DNA of 64,000 nucleotides from JAYZDF01 sp036337945 (GTDB lineage Bacteria > Myxococcota > Kuafuiibacteriia > Kuafuiibacteriales > Kuafuiibacteriaceae). The notes beneath the pieces are model-generated. The model was not told the DNA's origin and did no database searches. It saw nothing but the letters and a program-made list of their open reading frames with translations. Below, one piece after another: positions 47,480 to 56,540 of this stretch (positions are counted from its first letter, which is position 1; each line of letters starts with the position of its first letter). A program made the position numbers and the translations under genes. Where the stretch lies: the NCBI GenBank assembly GCA_036337945.1, contig JAYZDF010000028.1:1-64000 (forward strand), written 5' to 3'.

Positions 47480-49300
47480 CTAGTTTGACATACCTACTAC
47501 AATGAGGGCAGCAACCCCAGTTCCGACGAGCAATCCGAGAAAGAGACCAATCGCGAAAATAAGGACTTTAGCTCGAGAATTATTTGAAGCCGTAGAAGGC
47601 CTTTGAGTTTCGTCTTCTATGAGCTCAGGTGTAGGCAGATTTGACTCATTACTTTCTGCAGAAATGGGGCGTCGCCAGCCGGTAACCGATTCTGGTAGGT
47701 CAACGCTCATCGTTTCATCGCTGGTACCGGGCTGCAATGAATCGGTACCATCTTCGCTGTATCCTCGGTGAGCTGGAGTAAACGAATATTCGCCGGTGAT
47801 AGAACCTCTTCGGCTTGGTCGCTCATCGAAGTCTTCCGCTAGTGATTCGCCTCTTTGCTTTAGCGATAATGGGATTGGCTTTAGCGAATCGCTACTTGTC
47901 TCTTTCGCCATCGCTTCAAGAGTCGAGCGATCAGTGACGGCCGAGCCAGGTCTTCTTCGTTTGGAAAGGTCACGAAGCGAGTGCTCTGCACTAGAAGGTG
48001 CACGAGGTATAGGTGGAATGAGTCCTGATGGAATAGGTGTTGGCTCGGTATCTGACTTATTTGAAAACTTCGAGATTGGCCGTGGATCAACGCCTGCCCC
48101 ACGGAGAAAACTATCTTCGTGCGTCGGATCAAGAGCAAATTCCGGAATTGGCGTAAGCGCCTCGAAGGGCTCCATATCTGCCATTCCTGCGAGCTCGCGC
48201 TCAATTTCGGCGGGAAGAGTAAAGACGTCAGAGCTTCCTTCACCTCCGAGCAGGCGGTCCAGCTCCGACAAGGTTTGATCGAGATCGGGTGACTTGAATG
48301 CCGGAGGAAAGATAGACATCGAAATGTTATCCAGGTCCACATCTGCATCTACTTCAGGAGCATCTCGATCTCCTTTGAATTGATCTCTAAGGTAGTTTCC
48401 GAGATGAGTATGAGAAATTGGACCGCCCATGCTGTTCAATTCACGGCTCATCGCGATGTTTAGGTCTTCTGCAGTTCGGTATCGCTCGTTCGGGTCCTTG
48501 GAGAGCGCCTTTTTGATGATAGTGTGCACGGACGGCGGGACCTGCGGTAGGTCCGTAGCGAAATTTGGTAATTCGTTTTTTGCTACTGCCGACAGAGTAT
48601 CTTGAACTTTTTTACGAGCGAATAACGGCCTTTTTTTAAGAAGTTCATACAGGACAAGTCCAACCCCATAAATATCGACTCGATTATTGACTCTTTTACC
48701 TGCGAGAACTTCTGGAGCAACGTATCTCGGCTTCCCTTTCAATACGCCGGTCCTAAGCCCTCCGTCTCGAGAGGTCACGTTTGCGATTCCAAAATCCGTT
48801 ATCTTTACTTCGCCAAAAAAGGAAATGAGTATATTACTCGGGGTTATATCTTGATGGACAATACCCAGTCCTTTCCCACGTTCGTCCTTAAGCCGATGAA
48901 TAAAGGCTAGACCCCGAAGAACCTCAGAAATAATTGTGAGAGCAACAACGGGAGATATTTCAATATTTTCCGCGCGAGACCGACGTATCAATTGATCAAG
49001 ATTTCGGCCGCGAATATAGGCCATCGCTAGGTAGGGAACCGATTCAATGACTGGCTGGTCGAAAACCTGAACGATGTTTGGATGCTCGATGCGCGACATG
49101 AGCTCGGCCTCGATATCGAACATGGCACGGTGGTCTTCGCGTTCTGCATCTTCGCGAAGCCTTTTCAGAACCACCAGTTTTTCAAATCCATTTTTTCCTA
49201 TGACTTTAGCGAGTGCGATCTCACCCATTCCGCCACGATTAACGATACGAAGAATCTCGTAATTCGCGCGAGAGTGAGAGTCGGATCGAGCGGCTTCCAT
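47480..49300 (-). CDS. Membrane-anchored Ser/Thr kinase with atypical HQD motif
   Basis: 606 residues. Kinase domain about 14-290: the nucleotide loop reads VNRGGMGEI, so the first Gly of GxGxxG is Asn; Lys46 (VVLKR) and Glu in the C-helix are present; the catalytic loop is His149-Gln150-Asp151 (HQDITPSN), lacking the Arg of HRD; TDFGIAN and VAPEVL follow. The catalytic Asp, Lys and DFG Asp remain, so it could be active as a non-RD kinase that needs no activation-loop phosphorylation. Residues 300-570 are a long disordered Ser/Pro/Glu linker. A single membrane helix (VLIFAIGLFLGLLVGTGVAAL) lies near the C-terminus, with almost no extracellular part. Confidence 0.88.
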   Translation of the reverse strand: MEAARSDSHSRANYEILRIVNRGGMGEIALAKVIGKNGFEKLVVLKRLREDAEREDHRAMFDIEAELMSRIEHPNIVQVFDQPVIESVPYLAMAYIRGRNLDQLIRRSRAENIEISPVVALTIISEVLRGLAFIHRLKDERGKGLGIVHQDITPSNILISFFGEVKITDFGIANVTSRDGGLRTGVLKGKPRYVAPEVLAGKRVNNRVDIYGVGLVLYELLKKRPLFARKKVQDTLSAVAKNELPNFATDLPQVPPSVHTIIKKALSKDPNERYRTAEDLNIAMSRELNSMGGPISHTHLGNYLRDQFKGDRDAPEVDADVDLDNISMSIFPPAFKSPDLDQTLSELDRLLGGEGSSDVFTLPAEIERELAGMADMEPFEALTPIPEFALDPTHEDSFLRGAGVDPRPISKFSNKSDTEPTPIPSGLIPPIPRAPSSAEHSLRDLSKRRRPGSAVTDRSTLEAMAKETSSDSLKPIPLSLKQRGESLAEDFDERPSRRGSITGEYSFTPAHRGYSEDGTDSLQPGTSDETMSVDLPESVTGWRRPISAESNESNLPTPELIEDETQRPSTASNNSRAKVLIFAIGLFLGLLVGTGVAALIVVGMSN

Positions 49301-49321
49301 AAGTACTTTACTGAGCTACCT

Positions 49322-50029
49322 TTATTGAGGTGCCTCAGCGACAGACTGCATTGTATCAACCTTTCGCCGGGCTTCCAGTATTGTACAGTCGATTTTACGG
49401 TGAGTTTCTACGTGAAACCCCATTTCACGTAATTTGTCCTGAAATTCTGGCCAATGAGGCCGATTGGGGTCGGCAATGAGTGCATTTCCGAGTGGTCCCA
49501 GTAATCTGTCGATCGCCATTGCGACGGGCTCTATTTGTTTGGGTTCGTACAATACATCAGCTCCGACTATGGTTTTGTAAGAAGAACCAGGCGTAGCACT
49601 TGATCTCCAGTCCCAAGTCTGGGTCACAATTTCTGCATTATTTGCGAAGGCATTTTGCTGAGCAAAAGAACAGGCATCTTCTTCATAATCTGTTGCGAGG
49701 ATCTCGTGTCCCAAACGCGCAATCACAATGGACACCAACCCAAGTCCGCAACCTAGTTCTATAGCCGGGGAACTTACCTTTGATGGATGCTCTATAAGAT
49801 GATGACAAAGTTCGATCGAAACGGGCCACAGAGTGGCCCAGTAGGGCAGCCTCTCGTCGGGACCAAAATCTTCGGGACCCCACTTATCAACAAGAGCGTT
49901 GATATCTTTAATTTGATGAATCAACAGATGGTGTTGATGACCAAGAACAAGTTCTTTTTGGTCCACGTCATATTTCCTTTTGAGCTCTTGCCAGATGTGT
50001 GAGCTTTCGTTTTTTACCGCTTCTGTCAT
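49322..50029 (-). CDS. Class I methyltransferase (lysine methyltransferase METTL/NNMT-like)
   Basis: 235 residues. The SAM-binding motif is ELGCGLGLVSIVIA, preceded by PYWATLWP, a signature of the PF10294 lysine methyltransferase group that includes METTL20 (ETFB-KMT) and bacterial homologues. The acidic loop ATDYEE binds the ribose, and GADVLYEPKQIEP matches the post-motif with D-x-x-Y-E. Known bacterial members methylate the electron-transfer flavoprotein beta subunit; the acyl-CoA dehydrogenase in this window suggests ETF is present in the cell, but the target here is inference. The start ATG 50029 is the only good candidate. Confidence 0.85.
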   Translation of the reverse strand: MTEAVKNESSHIWQELKRKYDVDQKELVLGHQHHLLIHQIKDINALVDKWGPEDFGPDERLPYWATLWPVSIELCHHLIEHPSKVSSPAIELGCGLGLVSIVIARLGHEILATDYEEDACSFAQQNAFANNAEIVTQTWDWRSSATPGSSYKTIVGADVLYEPKQIEPVAMAIDRLLGPLGNALIADPNRPHWPEFQDKLREMGFHVETHRKIDCTILEARRKVDTMQSVAEAPQ

Positions 50030-50056
50030 ACGGAAAGGTTCCGATAAAAACGGCTT

Positions 50057-50401
50057 TTATCCGCGAGAGAAGCGAATAATCGAGGCAGTGGTCTCCGAAT
50101 CGTCAGTCGGATCTTTGTTGTCTTCTTCCCACGCCGAAGGTTCGTTTAGGGGACACCGTCGACACGAAAAGCCTTGCCAACGAATACTCGCAACGAATTC
50201 TAAACAGCGGTGATATCCAGGGCACTCGAGTTGCCTTGTTTTTGGAACTTCCTCGAAATCGAGACTGGCGAACGGAATAGGTCGTGCGTTCACTGGCAGT
50301 ACAGATAAATTGATGATTTGTGCACGCGGTGCATTCGACCTCGAAGGAGCGAGCGCTTCGTTACATTGCGTCAAGTAGCCTTTATTTTTGTCGCGCTCCA
50401 C
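50057..50401 (-). CDS. Small hypothetical protein with Cys cluster
   Basis: 114 residues. The centre has CPGYHRCLEF, and later WQGFSCRRCPL, giving four Cys in two C-x(4-5)-C-type pairs that could bind zinc, followed by an acidic Asp/Glu/Thr tail. No signal peptide. The spacing recalls small zinc-ribbon proteins of deltaproteobacteria of unknown role. The gene is separated by 28 bases from the methyltransferase gene downstream and may be co-transcribed with it. Confidence 0.5.
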   Translation of the reverse strand: MERDKNKGYLTQCNEALAPSRSNAPRAQIINLSVLPVNARPIPFASLDFEEVPKTRQLECPGYHRCLEFVASIRWQGFSCRRCPLNEPSAWEEDNKDPTDDSETTASIIRFSRG

Positions 50402-50617
50402 GTTCAGAGAATATCATACGAAGACTGTCATATGCCGTATTTTGAAATAAAAAACTTCGCTTGATTGTCTACATCACGCCGTAAACCAACTTGAAAAATT
50501 TCTTCTCTACTTGACATAAAAAAAAGACAATTCTTCAGACTAATTTTTTATCGGCACTCTTGACTAATTCTTGAGAAGCCTCGATTCTTCGTAATTTAAT
50601 TTCTCAGCTGTTTGCAT
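50402..50617. other. 216-base intergenic gap, nothing recognised
   Basis: The gap separates two minus-strand genes. It is A/T-rich, with runs of A and T around 50517-50550. I see no hairpin, no good promoter and no open frame in it. Confidence 0.3.
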
Positions 50618-52135
50618 CTAAGGCACGAGAGGACGGGCAAGGCGCTGAGACACAATATTGAGGGCAGGTTGAGCTCTCGGGTCAGGGTGAGAGACTAGCG
50701 CTCTCGATAATGCCAATACTTCTTGAGGTGGAGGTGGGGGTAGCGCAGTTAGAGCGCACATGAGCGACGGAATGATTCGAGTATCATCTAGCTTTGAAAG
50801 ACATTCGATGAGCTCAAGTCTTAGTTCATCAAGGCCTGGCCGGTTTGTGTCACGATGGCTTCGAGGATTTGCGGTGAGTAAGCTTGCCAATTGCGGCCCT
50901 CCATTTTGGTCCGCCGCAAGGATTGGAATAATTGAGCGCTGGATTCGTGCATCAGGATTCACTCTGAGAAGAGCAACGCTTTGGCTGATCGACTGTGGGT
51001 AGTATTCTGATAGCACTCGAAAACCGAAACCTCTCAGTCGTCCGTCGTGCTTCCGATTATTTGAGAATAAGGCTATTTTTTCGTGTAGGCTTGCATCGCT
51101 AATTTGTTTAGCGACTTGGCGGGCGACGACGGCGATGCCTCTGTGACTGTGCTCAAAATGAGCTTTTATTTCAGGGAGAAGCCACGCGGGCGCGAGACGA
51201 CCTAATGCGCGAAGTGCCTTAATTTGAGCTGAATGATTGGATTTACTGAGAACTTCTAGGGATGTTCGAATTTCCTCTGAGCGTGTCGACTCCGCCTTGT
51301 CTCGATGCTGGTTTCGATATGACTTAGCGTGCTCTGGCAACTCTTTTGGATAAAGTGCACCTCTCCAAGACGGTAATTTCTTTCCAAGACACAGTGCGCG
51401 CCCTAGCGGGGATGCAAATTTTTTCTCTTCTTCCGAAATAGTGCCTCTAAATTGGTCTATGTTTATTTGCGCGAGGTCAAAGGGGGTTTTTATGTTCTCG
51501 ATTTGTTTCGCGGCTCTCTCAACTTCTTGCGCAGGAAGACCCTGCTTTTCCGCAAGACCTCGTAACATTGTGACTGCTGAATTGATGACCTGTCGTTTGT
51601 CTCCGTCGGGCTCAAGAGCACGAATAGATTGGACAGGTGGACCTTCATCTGTGTCGTCCGCGAAGACAGCGCCGTGAAGAGCACCTTTGTAACTTTTTTC
51701 ACCGTGTGCGTCGAAAGTGATTCTAGGATTGGGTCCGGCATCCAAGTCCTGCAACAGTTGGATCTCATTTTCTAGACAATCGTTCAGGATATTTTGGGGC
51801 CGAAAGTCTTCGTCCACGAAGTCATTTCCATGATGAAGTTCAATCGATCCGTCTCGCCCGAGTCCGATAGATCTTTCCGCCGACCAAATCGGTCGCCCGT
51901 CTCTAGCAATTCCGATGACAAGAAATTCTACGAAACGATTGGATGTGAGCGTGGCTTGAACGACGTAAGGTTTTAGACCTGCGAACTGGGGTTGAAAAAC
52001 TTTTGACAGTCCCTCTTTGCTGACTGCTTGACCAAACAGTCTTTCGAGAACAATCGCAATTTCGTGAGGAAATTGAATACCTTGGCTGAGATACTCTCTG
52101 AAATCACGTCTTCTGTTTACCCTATATAAGGTCAT
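50618..52135 (-). CDS. HEAT-repeat-like protein, unknown function
   Basis: 505 residues from ATG 52135, which has a perfect GGAGGA nine bases upstream; an open frame to 52219 would run into the divergent gene. There is no signal peptide. Residues 1-150 are beta-rich, with a DNDFVDEDFRP-like acidic loop. Residues about 270-500 are helical with regular Leu/Ala pairs, as in HEAT or PBS-lyase repeats (SNHSAQIKALRALGRLAP, HRGIAVVARQVAKQI, DTRIIPSLMCALTALPP). Such repeats mediate protein contacts. No catalytic motif is visible. It is divergent from the YihY gene over only a few bases. Confidence 0.6.
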   Translation of the reverse strand: MTLYRVNRRRDFREYLSQGIQFPHEIAIVLERLFGQAVSKEGLSKVFQPQFAGLKPYVVQATLTSNRFVEFLVIGIARDGRPIWSAERSIGLGRDGSIELHHGNDFVDEDFRPQNILNDCLENEIQLLQDLDAGPNPRITFDAHGEKSYKGALHGAVFADDTDEGPPVQSIRALEPDGDKRQVINSAVTMLRGLAEKQGLPAQEVERAAKQIENIKTPFDLAQINIDQFRGTISEEEKKFASPLGRALCLGKKLPSWRGALYPKELPEHAKSYRNQHRDKAESTRSEEIRTSLEVLSKSNHSAQIKALRALGRLAPAWLLPEIKAHFEHSHRGIAVVARQVAKQISDASLHEKIALFSNNRKHDGRLRGFGFRVLSEYYPQSISQSVALLRVNPDARIQRSIIPILAADQNGGPQLASLLTANPRSHRDTNRPGLDELRLELIECLSKLDDTRIIPSLMCALTALPPPPPQEVLALSRALVSHPDPRAQPALNIVSQRLARPLVP

Positions 52136-52138
52136 TTC

Positions 52139-53566
52139 GTGGTGTCCTCCGACCGATGCGGTTATGCTTGTACCATGAAAGTGAAGCAGGCGCTGCGTAA
52201 TTGGAGAAGTGCCTATCACAATTTTCTAGAAAAGGAACTGTGGTCGCCGCAGGTGTATGCAGAGGCTCGGGATCCAATGCGACAATCAATGATTGTTGTT
52301 GCACGAACCTTGTATTTGGTCATTTCTGGTTTTTCACGAGAGAAACTAAGGCTTCGTGCCGCCGCACTGACATACATGACGCTCTTGTCGCTTGTGCCTG
52401 CGTTGGCCGTTGTCTTTGCTGTTTTTGCAGGCTTTGAGAGTCTTGCCTCGGCACGCGAGCAACTGAAGCTTTTTGTCGTGTCTTCAATATCTGTTGCTCA
52501 CCAAGAAACCGTAGGTAGCTATCTCGATCAGTTCATCGGGCAGGTGGGAGCTTTGGGTGGCGTAAGCGTAATTATTCTTCTGTTTACGACAGTGTCTCTC
52601 ATTGCGAATATTGAGAAGTCTTTCAACGACATTTGGGGTCTTAAGCAATCACGCTCTTGGGTGCAAAGGTTTCAGGCGTATTGGCCGTTGCTCACTCTTG
52701 CACCATTTCTTTTGGGGGTCTCACTCGCACTTTCCGCGAAGATTGAATCTAGCGAAACGTATGCCGAAGTAATTTCACTTGTGCCTATCCTCGGTCTCGT
52801 AGGTTGGTTAATGCCATTGGCACTCACCTGGTCAGGCTTCACGCTTATGTATCTTGTGATTCCAAATACACGAGTACCATTTCAGTTTGCTGTACTTGGC
52901 GGTGTTGTCGCGGGGAGTATTCATGAAATCGCCAAGGGATTGTTTGCTCTGTATGCAAGCAAAGCCATTACGTATTCGGCAATTTACGGGTCGTTTGGAG
53001 TCATTCCGCTTTTGATTATCGGTGTATATGTGAATTGGCTCGTAGCTCTCACTGGCGGATTACTGACTTACGCTTCCCAAAATGCTCTAACTTACGAGCC
53101 ACAGGACGATACGTACGAGCGAATATCTTCAGGCATGCGCGAAAAAATAGCGCTGAAGATGCTGATGGCTATCTTCATTCGGTTTGAAAACGGGCTTGGT
53201 CCAACAAGCACAACTGAACTTCTCAGTACAATTGGTGGTCCGCCTCGAGCAAAGCGGAAAATTCTCGATGAACTCAATCAAGCGGCGATCATTATCGCAA
53301 CGGATGAGGCATTCACTCCGGGTCAGGCAGCGCACAATGTGACAATTGCTCAAATACTTAGAGTTGTTCGCGAAAGCGGCGGCTCTGATATAAATCTCGA
53401 TAGTCCAGACCCGCGGATTGTATCGGCCCTCGAATTGCTTGATGTGAGTCACGAGGAGCAAATGGCGAAACTATCGAAGACCTCACTTGCTCAGCTCATT
53501 GCTCAAGTCGATTCGAAGAGTCTTATGGAAAGCACTGTGAGTGCACATGAGCCCACTACGGCGTAG
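52139..53566 (+). CDS. YihY/BrkB family inner-membrane protein with C-terminal winged-helix-like domain
   Basis: 475 residues from GTG 52139 (AAGG upstream); ATG 52175 is the alternative. The first 55 residues are cytoplasmic. Six or so membrane helices follow, with the family motif FSREKLRLRAAALTYMTLLSLVPALAV near residues 58-85, FNDIWGLK, and IYGSFGVIPLLIIGVYVNWLVALTGG. The last 150 residues are soluble, with EKIALKMLMAIFIRFENGLGPTS typical of the C-terminal extension found in deltaproteobacterial members. The family was once called ribonuclease BN; its function is unsettled and transport or lipid flipping has been proposed. Confidence 0.88.
   Translation: MVSSDRCGYACTMKVKQALRNWRSAYHNFLEKELWSPQVYAEARDPMRQSMIVVARTLYLVISGFSREKLRLRAAALTYMTLLSLVPALAVVFAVFAGFESLASAREQLKLFVVSSISVAHQETVGSYLDQFIGQVGALGGVSVIILLFTTVSLIANIEKSFNDIWGLKQSRSWVQRFQAYWPLLTLAPFLLGVSLALSAKIESSETYAEVISLVPILGLVGWLMPLALTWSGFTLMYLVIPNTRVPFQFAVLGGVVAGSIHEIAKGLFALYASKAITYSAIYGSFGVIPLLIIGVYVNWLVALTGGLLTYASQNALTYEPQDDTYERISSGMREKIALKMLMAIFIRFENGLGPTSTTELLSTIGGPPRAKRKILDELNQAAIIIATDEAFTPGQAAHNVTIAQILRVVRESGGSDINLDSPDPRIVSALELLDVSHEEQMAKLSKTSLAQLIAQVDSKSLMESTVSAHEPTTA
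52145..52150 (-). promoter_or_regulatory. Shine-Dalgarno GGAGGA deciding the start of the HEAT-like gene
   Basis: On the minus strand GGAGGA stands nine bases before ATG 52135. It supports this start over the longer frame that overlaps the divergent gene. Confidence 0.65.
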
Positions 53567-53590
53567 TAGAGTTTAGGTTTGTCGCGCGTT

Positions 53591-54070
53591 TTATCGAATT
53601 ACAACTGCGGCAGGCTGCGAGTACTGCCCCGAAGGCCGATGAAGTGTCACTTGCTGTGGCGGTGCTCCGAATAAATTTCGCTTTCGGATTGTCGCTGTTT
53701 GTTTCTGTGACGTTGAGCCTTGGGATTGCCCAAATGTAGAAAGTTGTCCGTGGCCTGATGCGCTTTTTTGTACGCTGGTCCGTGCCTGTATTTGCGCGGA
53801 TTGCACAGACTGACTTTGCTTCGATTGCTGTAAGCCGAAGTTTTGGGCAGCAATGCTATGGCTTACCCCAATGACGTTGCGAGCCAATCGCGCTGCATCT
53901 TGTTCAAGCTCAATCGCGTCATCAATCTTTTGATTGTTTTCTTTTCTAACAGCAGGAGGGGAACTCAGTCCCGTCGCAAGCCCCTGCTCCGTAGAGCCTT
54001 GATTTAACAGACTGTTTTTCTCATGACTTGCAAGAGAAACACCCTGTTTGGCTTGTGCGATAGAAACCAT
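53591..54070 (-). CDS. Hypothetical Gln/Ser-rich protein
   Basis: 159 residues with no recognised domain. The first 75 are mixed, the rest is dominated by Gln, Ser and Thr (QSKQSQSVQSAQIQART, GQLSTFGQSQGSTSQKQ). A short hydrophobic segment is absent, so it is not a membrane protein. The composition suggests disorder, perhaps a linker or storage-like protein. It starts 34 bases from the divergent sppA start at 54104. It could be a spurious frame, but no equally long frame overlaps it. Confidence 0.42.
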   Translation of the reverse strand: MVSIAQAKQGVSLASHEKNSLLNQGSTEQGLATGLSSPPAVRKENNQKIDDAIELEQDAARLARNVIGVSHSIAAQNFGLQQSKQSQSVQSAQIQARTSVQKSASGHGQLSTFGQSQGSTSQKQTATIRKRNLFGAPPQQVTLHRPSGQYSQPAAVVIR

Positions 54071-54103
54071 TTCACGACCTTTATCGGATAGTGGCCTCAG
54101 AAG

Positions 54104-56506
54104 TTGCGGAAAATTTTTAACCGTTTGATTCTTTCTAACATGTACCTCGCTATCACCGTCCTCAGCACGGTTATTGCTCAGCCGAGCTTGCTTCGTGATC
54201 CAACGACCGTCTCTGATTCTTACGCGCTGGAATCCAACCCAGCTGCCTTGGCGTTCATGCGCGGCAGTGAGTTTCGCGTCCTGAGCGAAACGCCCTTTTC
54301 AAGCCACTTGGCGAACCAAACAACCTTACGAGGTGCCGTCATATGGCCATCGGCATTTGCGCTCGCAGCGAGTTCCTCGTGGCTCAGAGACTCGGATGGA
54401 GGCGTGTCACTCTATAACGGCGTCGGTTCTGGACTGAGGTTAGGTCAGGGGGCCTTGGGTGTCTCCTGGTTAGACGGACCACAGGGGGCGACTTGGCGAT
54501 TGGGATACAGTCTTCGCCCCGAAAGGTGGTTTTCTGCGTCATTCGTAGCCGCTTTTCCACCCGTCGACGGGGCATCGGAAATATACGATATCGGTCTTGG
54601 ATTGAGACCGTTTGCGTCTGAGTTCTTCACTGTTGCTAGTAGATGGAGATACAGCTCTGATCAGGGAATTCTCAGCGATAGTGAGCTTCCGGATTTAGAG
54701 ACAAGAATAGAGTTTCGACCGATCGATGGTTTGTCTCTTGCGGCCACCTCTGACCTGAACTTAAATCTTTTCGTTGAACTTGGGATCGGGTTCGATGTGC
54801 TGAGTATGAGCTCGGGCTTACGCGTTGACGGGGATTCTTCCAAAGAAGCGTGGCTGGTTGATGTTGCCATTACTGAAACGGAGCACTCAATGGGCTCAGG
54901 TGAATCAACCGTAATCGTCGCAGAAGTGAGCGGTGCCTTGAAGGAGAGAAAGAACGGCTCTTTCTTCGGACGCTCAGCGTACCGACGTGCGTTAGCGACA
55001 ATTTTAGAAGATGCGCTTTCTTCATCTCAAGCCGCTGGGTTGTTTTTGAAAATTGGTCAAGTAGAAAGCGGATGGGCATCTGCGGCGAGTCTTCGTACGA
55101 CCTTATCGCGAATCAAGAAATCCAAGAAGAGCATTAATTGCTACTTATACGATGCATCCGACATTAGTTATTTCATCGCATCCGCATGTGACAAGATTTG
55201 GGCTCCAAGGTCGTTACTTTTCGCTGTGGACGGTCTGACTGCGGAATCATCATATTTTGCTGATTCTTTGAGCCAAGCCGGGATTGAGGTGAGAGTTGCG
55301 CGAGCAGGAGAATATAAGACCGCTCCCGAACAATTTACACGTACGGGAATGAGCCCGGAGCAAAAAGAAACGATATCTCAGATTCTCGACGCGATTTATG
55401 GTGACCTCAAACAAGCAATTTCTGCGGGACGCGGCTTGGATGAATCGACAGTTGAAGAATTGATCGAAAACGGAACGCATACCGCTACGAAGGCCTTACA
55501 AGTGGGACTTGTAGATAAGCTCATATACGCGGACGAAACGCAGGATGCGCTGAATAAACAATATGGACGTTCTATGAAATTTACGAAACTCGAAGACCTT
55601 GCTGCGCAGTCTTCGGACGAATGGGGCAGTCCAGAACGGATTGCTGTAATCAACGTGAACCACCAAATTACCTCAGGTGCCTCAAAGCGAACTCCATTTG
55701 GGGCTGTTAGTGGAGCGAGCACGATAATTAAGGCCATCGAAAAAGCTCGTACCGACTCGTCGATCCGAGCCGTTGTTTTGAGAATAGATAGTCCTGGTGG
55801 CGATGCTTTCGCGTCTGACCTTATCGCTCGTTCTGTGAGTCAACTTGCTAAGGTCAAGCCTGTGGTTGCGAGTTTCGCAGATGTCGCTGCGAGCGGTGGA
55901 TATTATGTGGCAAGCCCAGCGAAAATGATCTTTGCGGAGCCTTTGACGATCACCGGTTCGATCGGCGCCTTTTCTTTGGATATCTCTCTAGAAAAGTTGA
56001 GACGCTCGCTGGGTGTAAACGTTGATCAAGTTCAACGAGGAAGTCCATCACAGCGAAGTTCGGTCCTAATAGAGCCCAGCGTCGAAGAAAGAAAACGGGC
56101 TGAAAAAGAGATTTCTGCCATTTACGAGCAATTTATTCAGGTCGTTGCCCGTGGACGTAAAATGAAGCCTTCCGCGGTGAAAAAAGTCGCTGGGGGACGA
56201 GTATGGACAGGGCGCGCAGCCAAAGAGCGAGGGCTAGTCGATCGACTTGGAGGATTCAATGATGCCGTTCAAGCCGCCTACGAAATGTCGGGGATCCCAC
56301 AGGATCGACCCTTTTCTTTGGTGACTTTAACCGATCGGGGTCAAAGTTTTGTAGAGCTTCTCCAGGGAAATGTCATGGCCAATGAGGAGGCTGTACTTGA
56401 AGGAGTGCTTCGTGCTTTTTCGTTAAATCCTTGGTCACGAATCTTGAAGTCTGGCCCAACAAGGAGGATCATGGCGCAGCTACCGTATGATCTTCGAATT
56501 CGCTAA
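54104..56506 (+). CDS. sppA: Signal peptide peptidase SppA with N-terminal beta-barrel-like region
   Basis: 800 residues. A signal peptide (cleavage near IAQPS) is followed by about 240 residues of regular short beta strands (GLRLGQGALGVSWLDG, WRLGYSLRPERWFSASFVAAF, GLRPFASEFFTVASRWRYS), as in outer-membrane barrel or PorV-like proteins, not found in E. coli SppA. Two S49 peptidase domains follow. The catalytic Lys405 is in YKTAPEQF, and Ser597 in AASGGYYVAS, with IDSPGGDAF as oxyanion region. It cleaves leftover signal peptides in the membrane. Total length exceeds the 618 residues of E. coli SppA by the extra domain. The ATG 54104 start is the first of the frame. Confidence 0.9.
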   Translation: MRKIFNRLILSNMYLAITVLSTVIAQPSLLRDPTTVSDSYALESNPAALAFMRGSEFRVLSETPFSSHLANQTTLRGAVIWPSAFALAASSSWLRDSDGGVSLYNGVGSGLRLGQGALGVSWLDGPQGATWRLGYSLRPERWFSASFVAAFPPVDGASEIYDIGLGLRPFASEFFTVASRWRYSSDQGILSDSELPDLETRIEFRPIDGLSLAATSDLNLNLFVELGIGFDVLSMSSGLRVDGDSSKEAWLVDVAITETEHSMGSGESTVIVAEVSGALKERKNGSFFGRSAYRRALATILEDALSSSQAAGLFLKIGQVESGWASAASLRTTLSRIKKSKKSINCYLYDASDISYFIASACDKIWAPRSLLFAVDGLTAESSYFADSLSQAGIEVRVARAGEYKTAPEQFTRTGMSPEQKETISQILDAIYGDLKQAISAGRGLDESTVEELIENGTHTATKALQVGLVDKLIYADETQDALNKQYGRSMKFTKLEDLAAQSSDEWGSPERIAVINVNHQITSGASKRTPFGAVSGASTIIKAIEKARTDSSIRAVVLRIDSPGGDAFASDLIARSVSQLAKVKPVVASFADVAASGGYYVASPAKMIFAEPLTITGSIGAFSLDISLEKLRRSLGVNVDQVQRGSPSQRSSVLIEPSVEERKRAEKEISAIYEQFIQVVARGRKMKPSAVKKVAGGRVWTGRAAKERGLVDRLGGFNDAVQAAYEMSGIPQDRPFSLVTLTDRGQSFVELLQGNVMANEEAVLEGVLRAFSLNPWSRILKSGPTRRIMAQLPYDLRIR

Positions 56507-56540
56507 TAATAAACGCTGCAGAGCAGAGGATAGACAGTAA

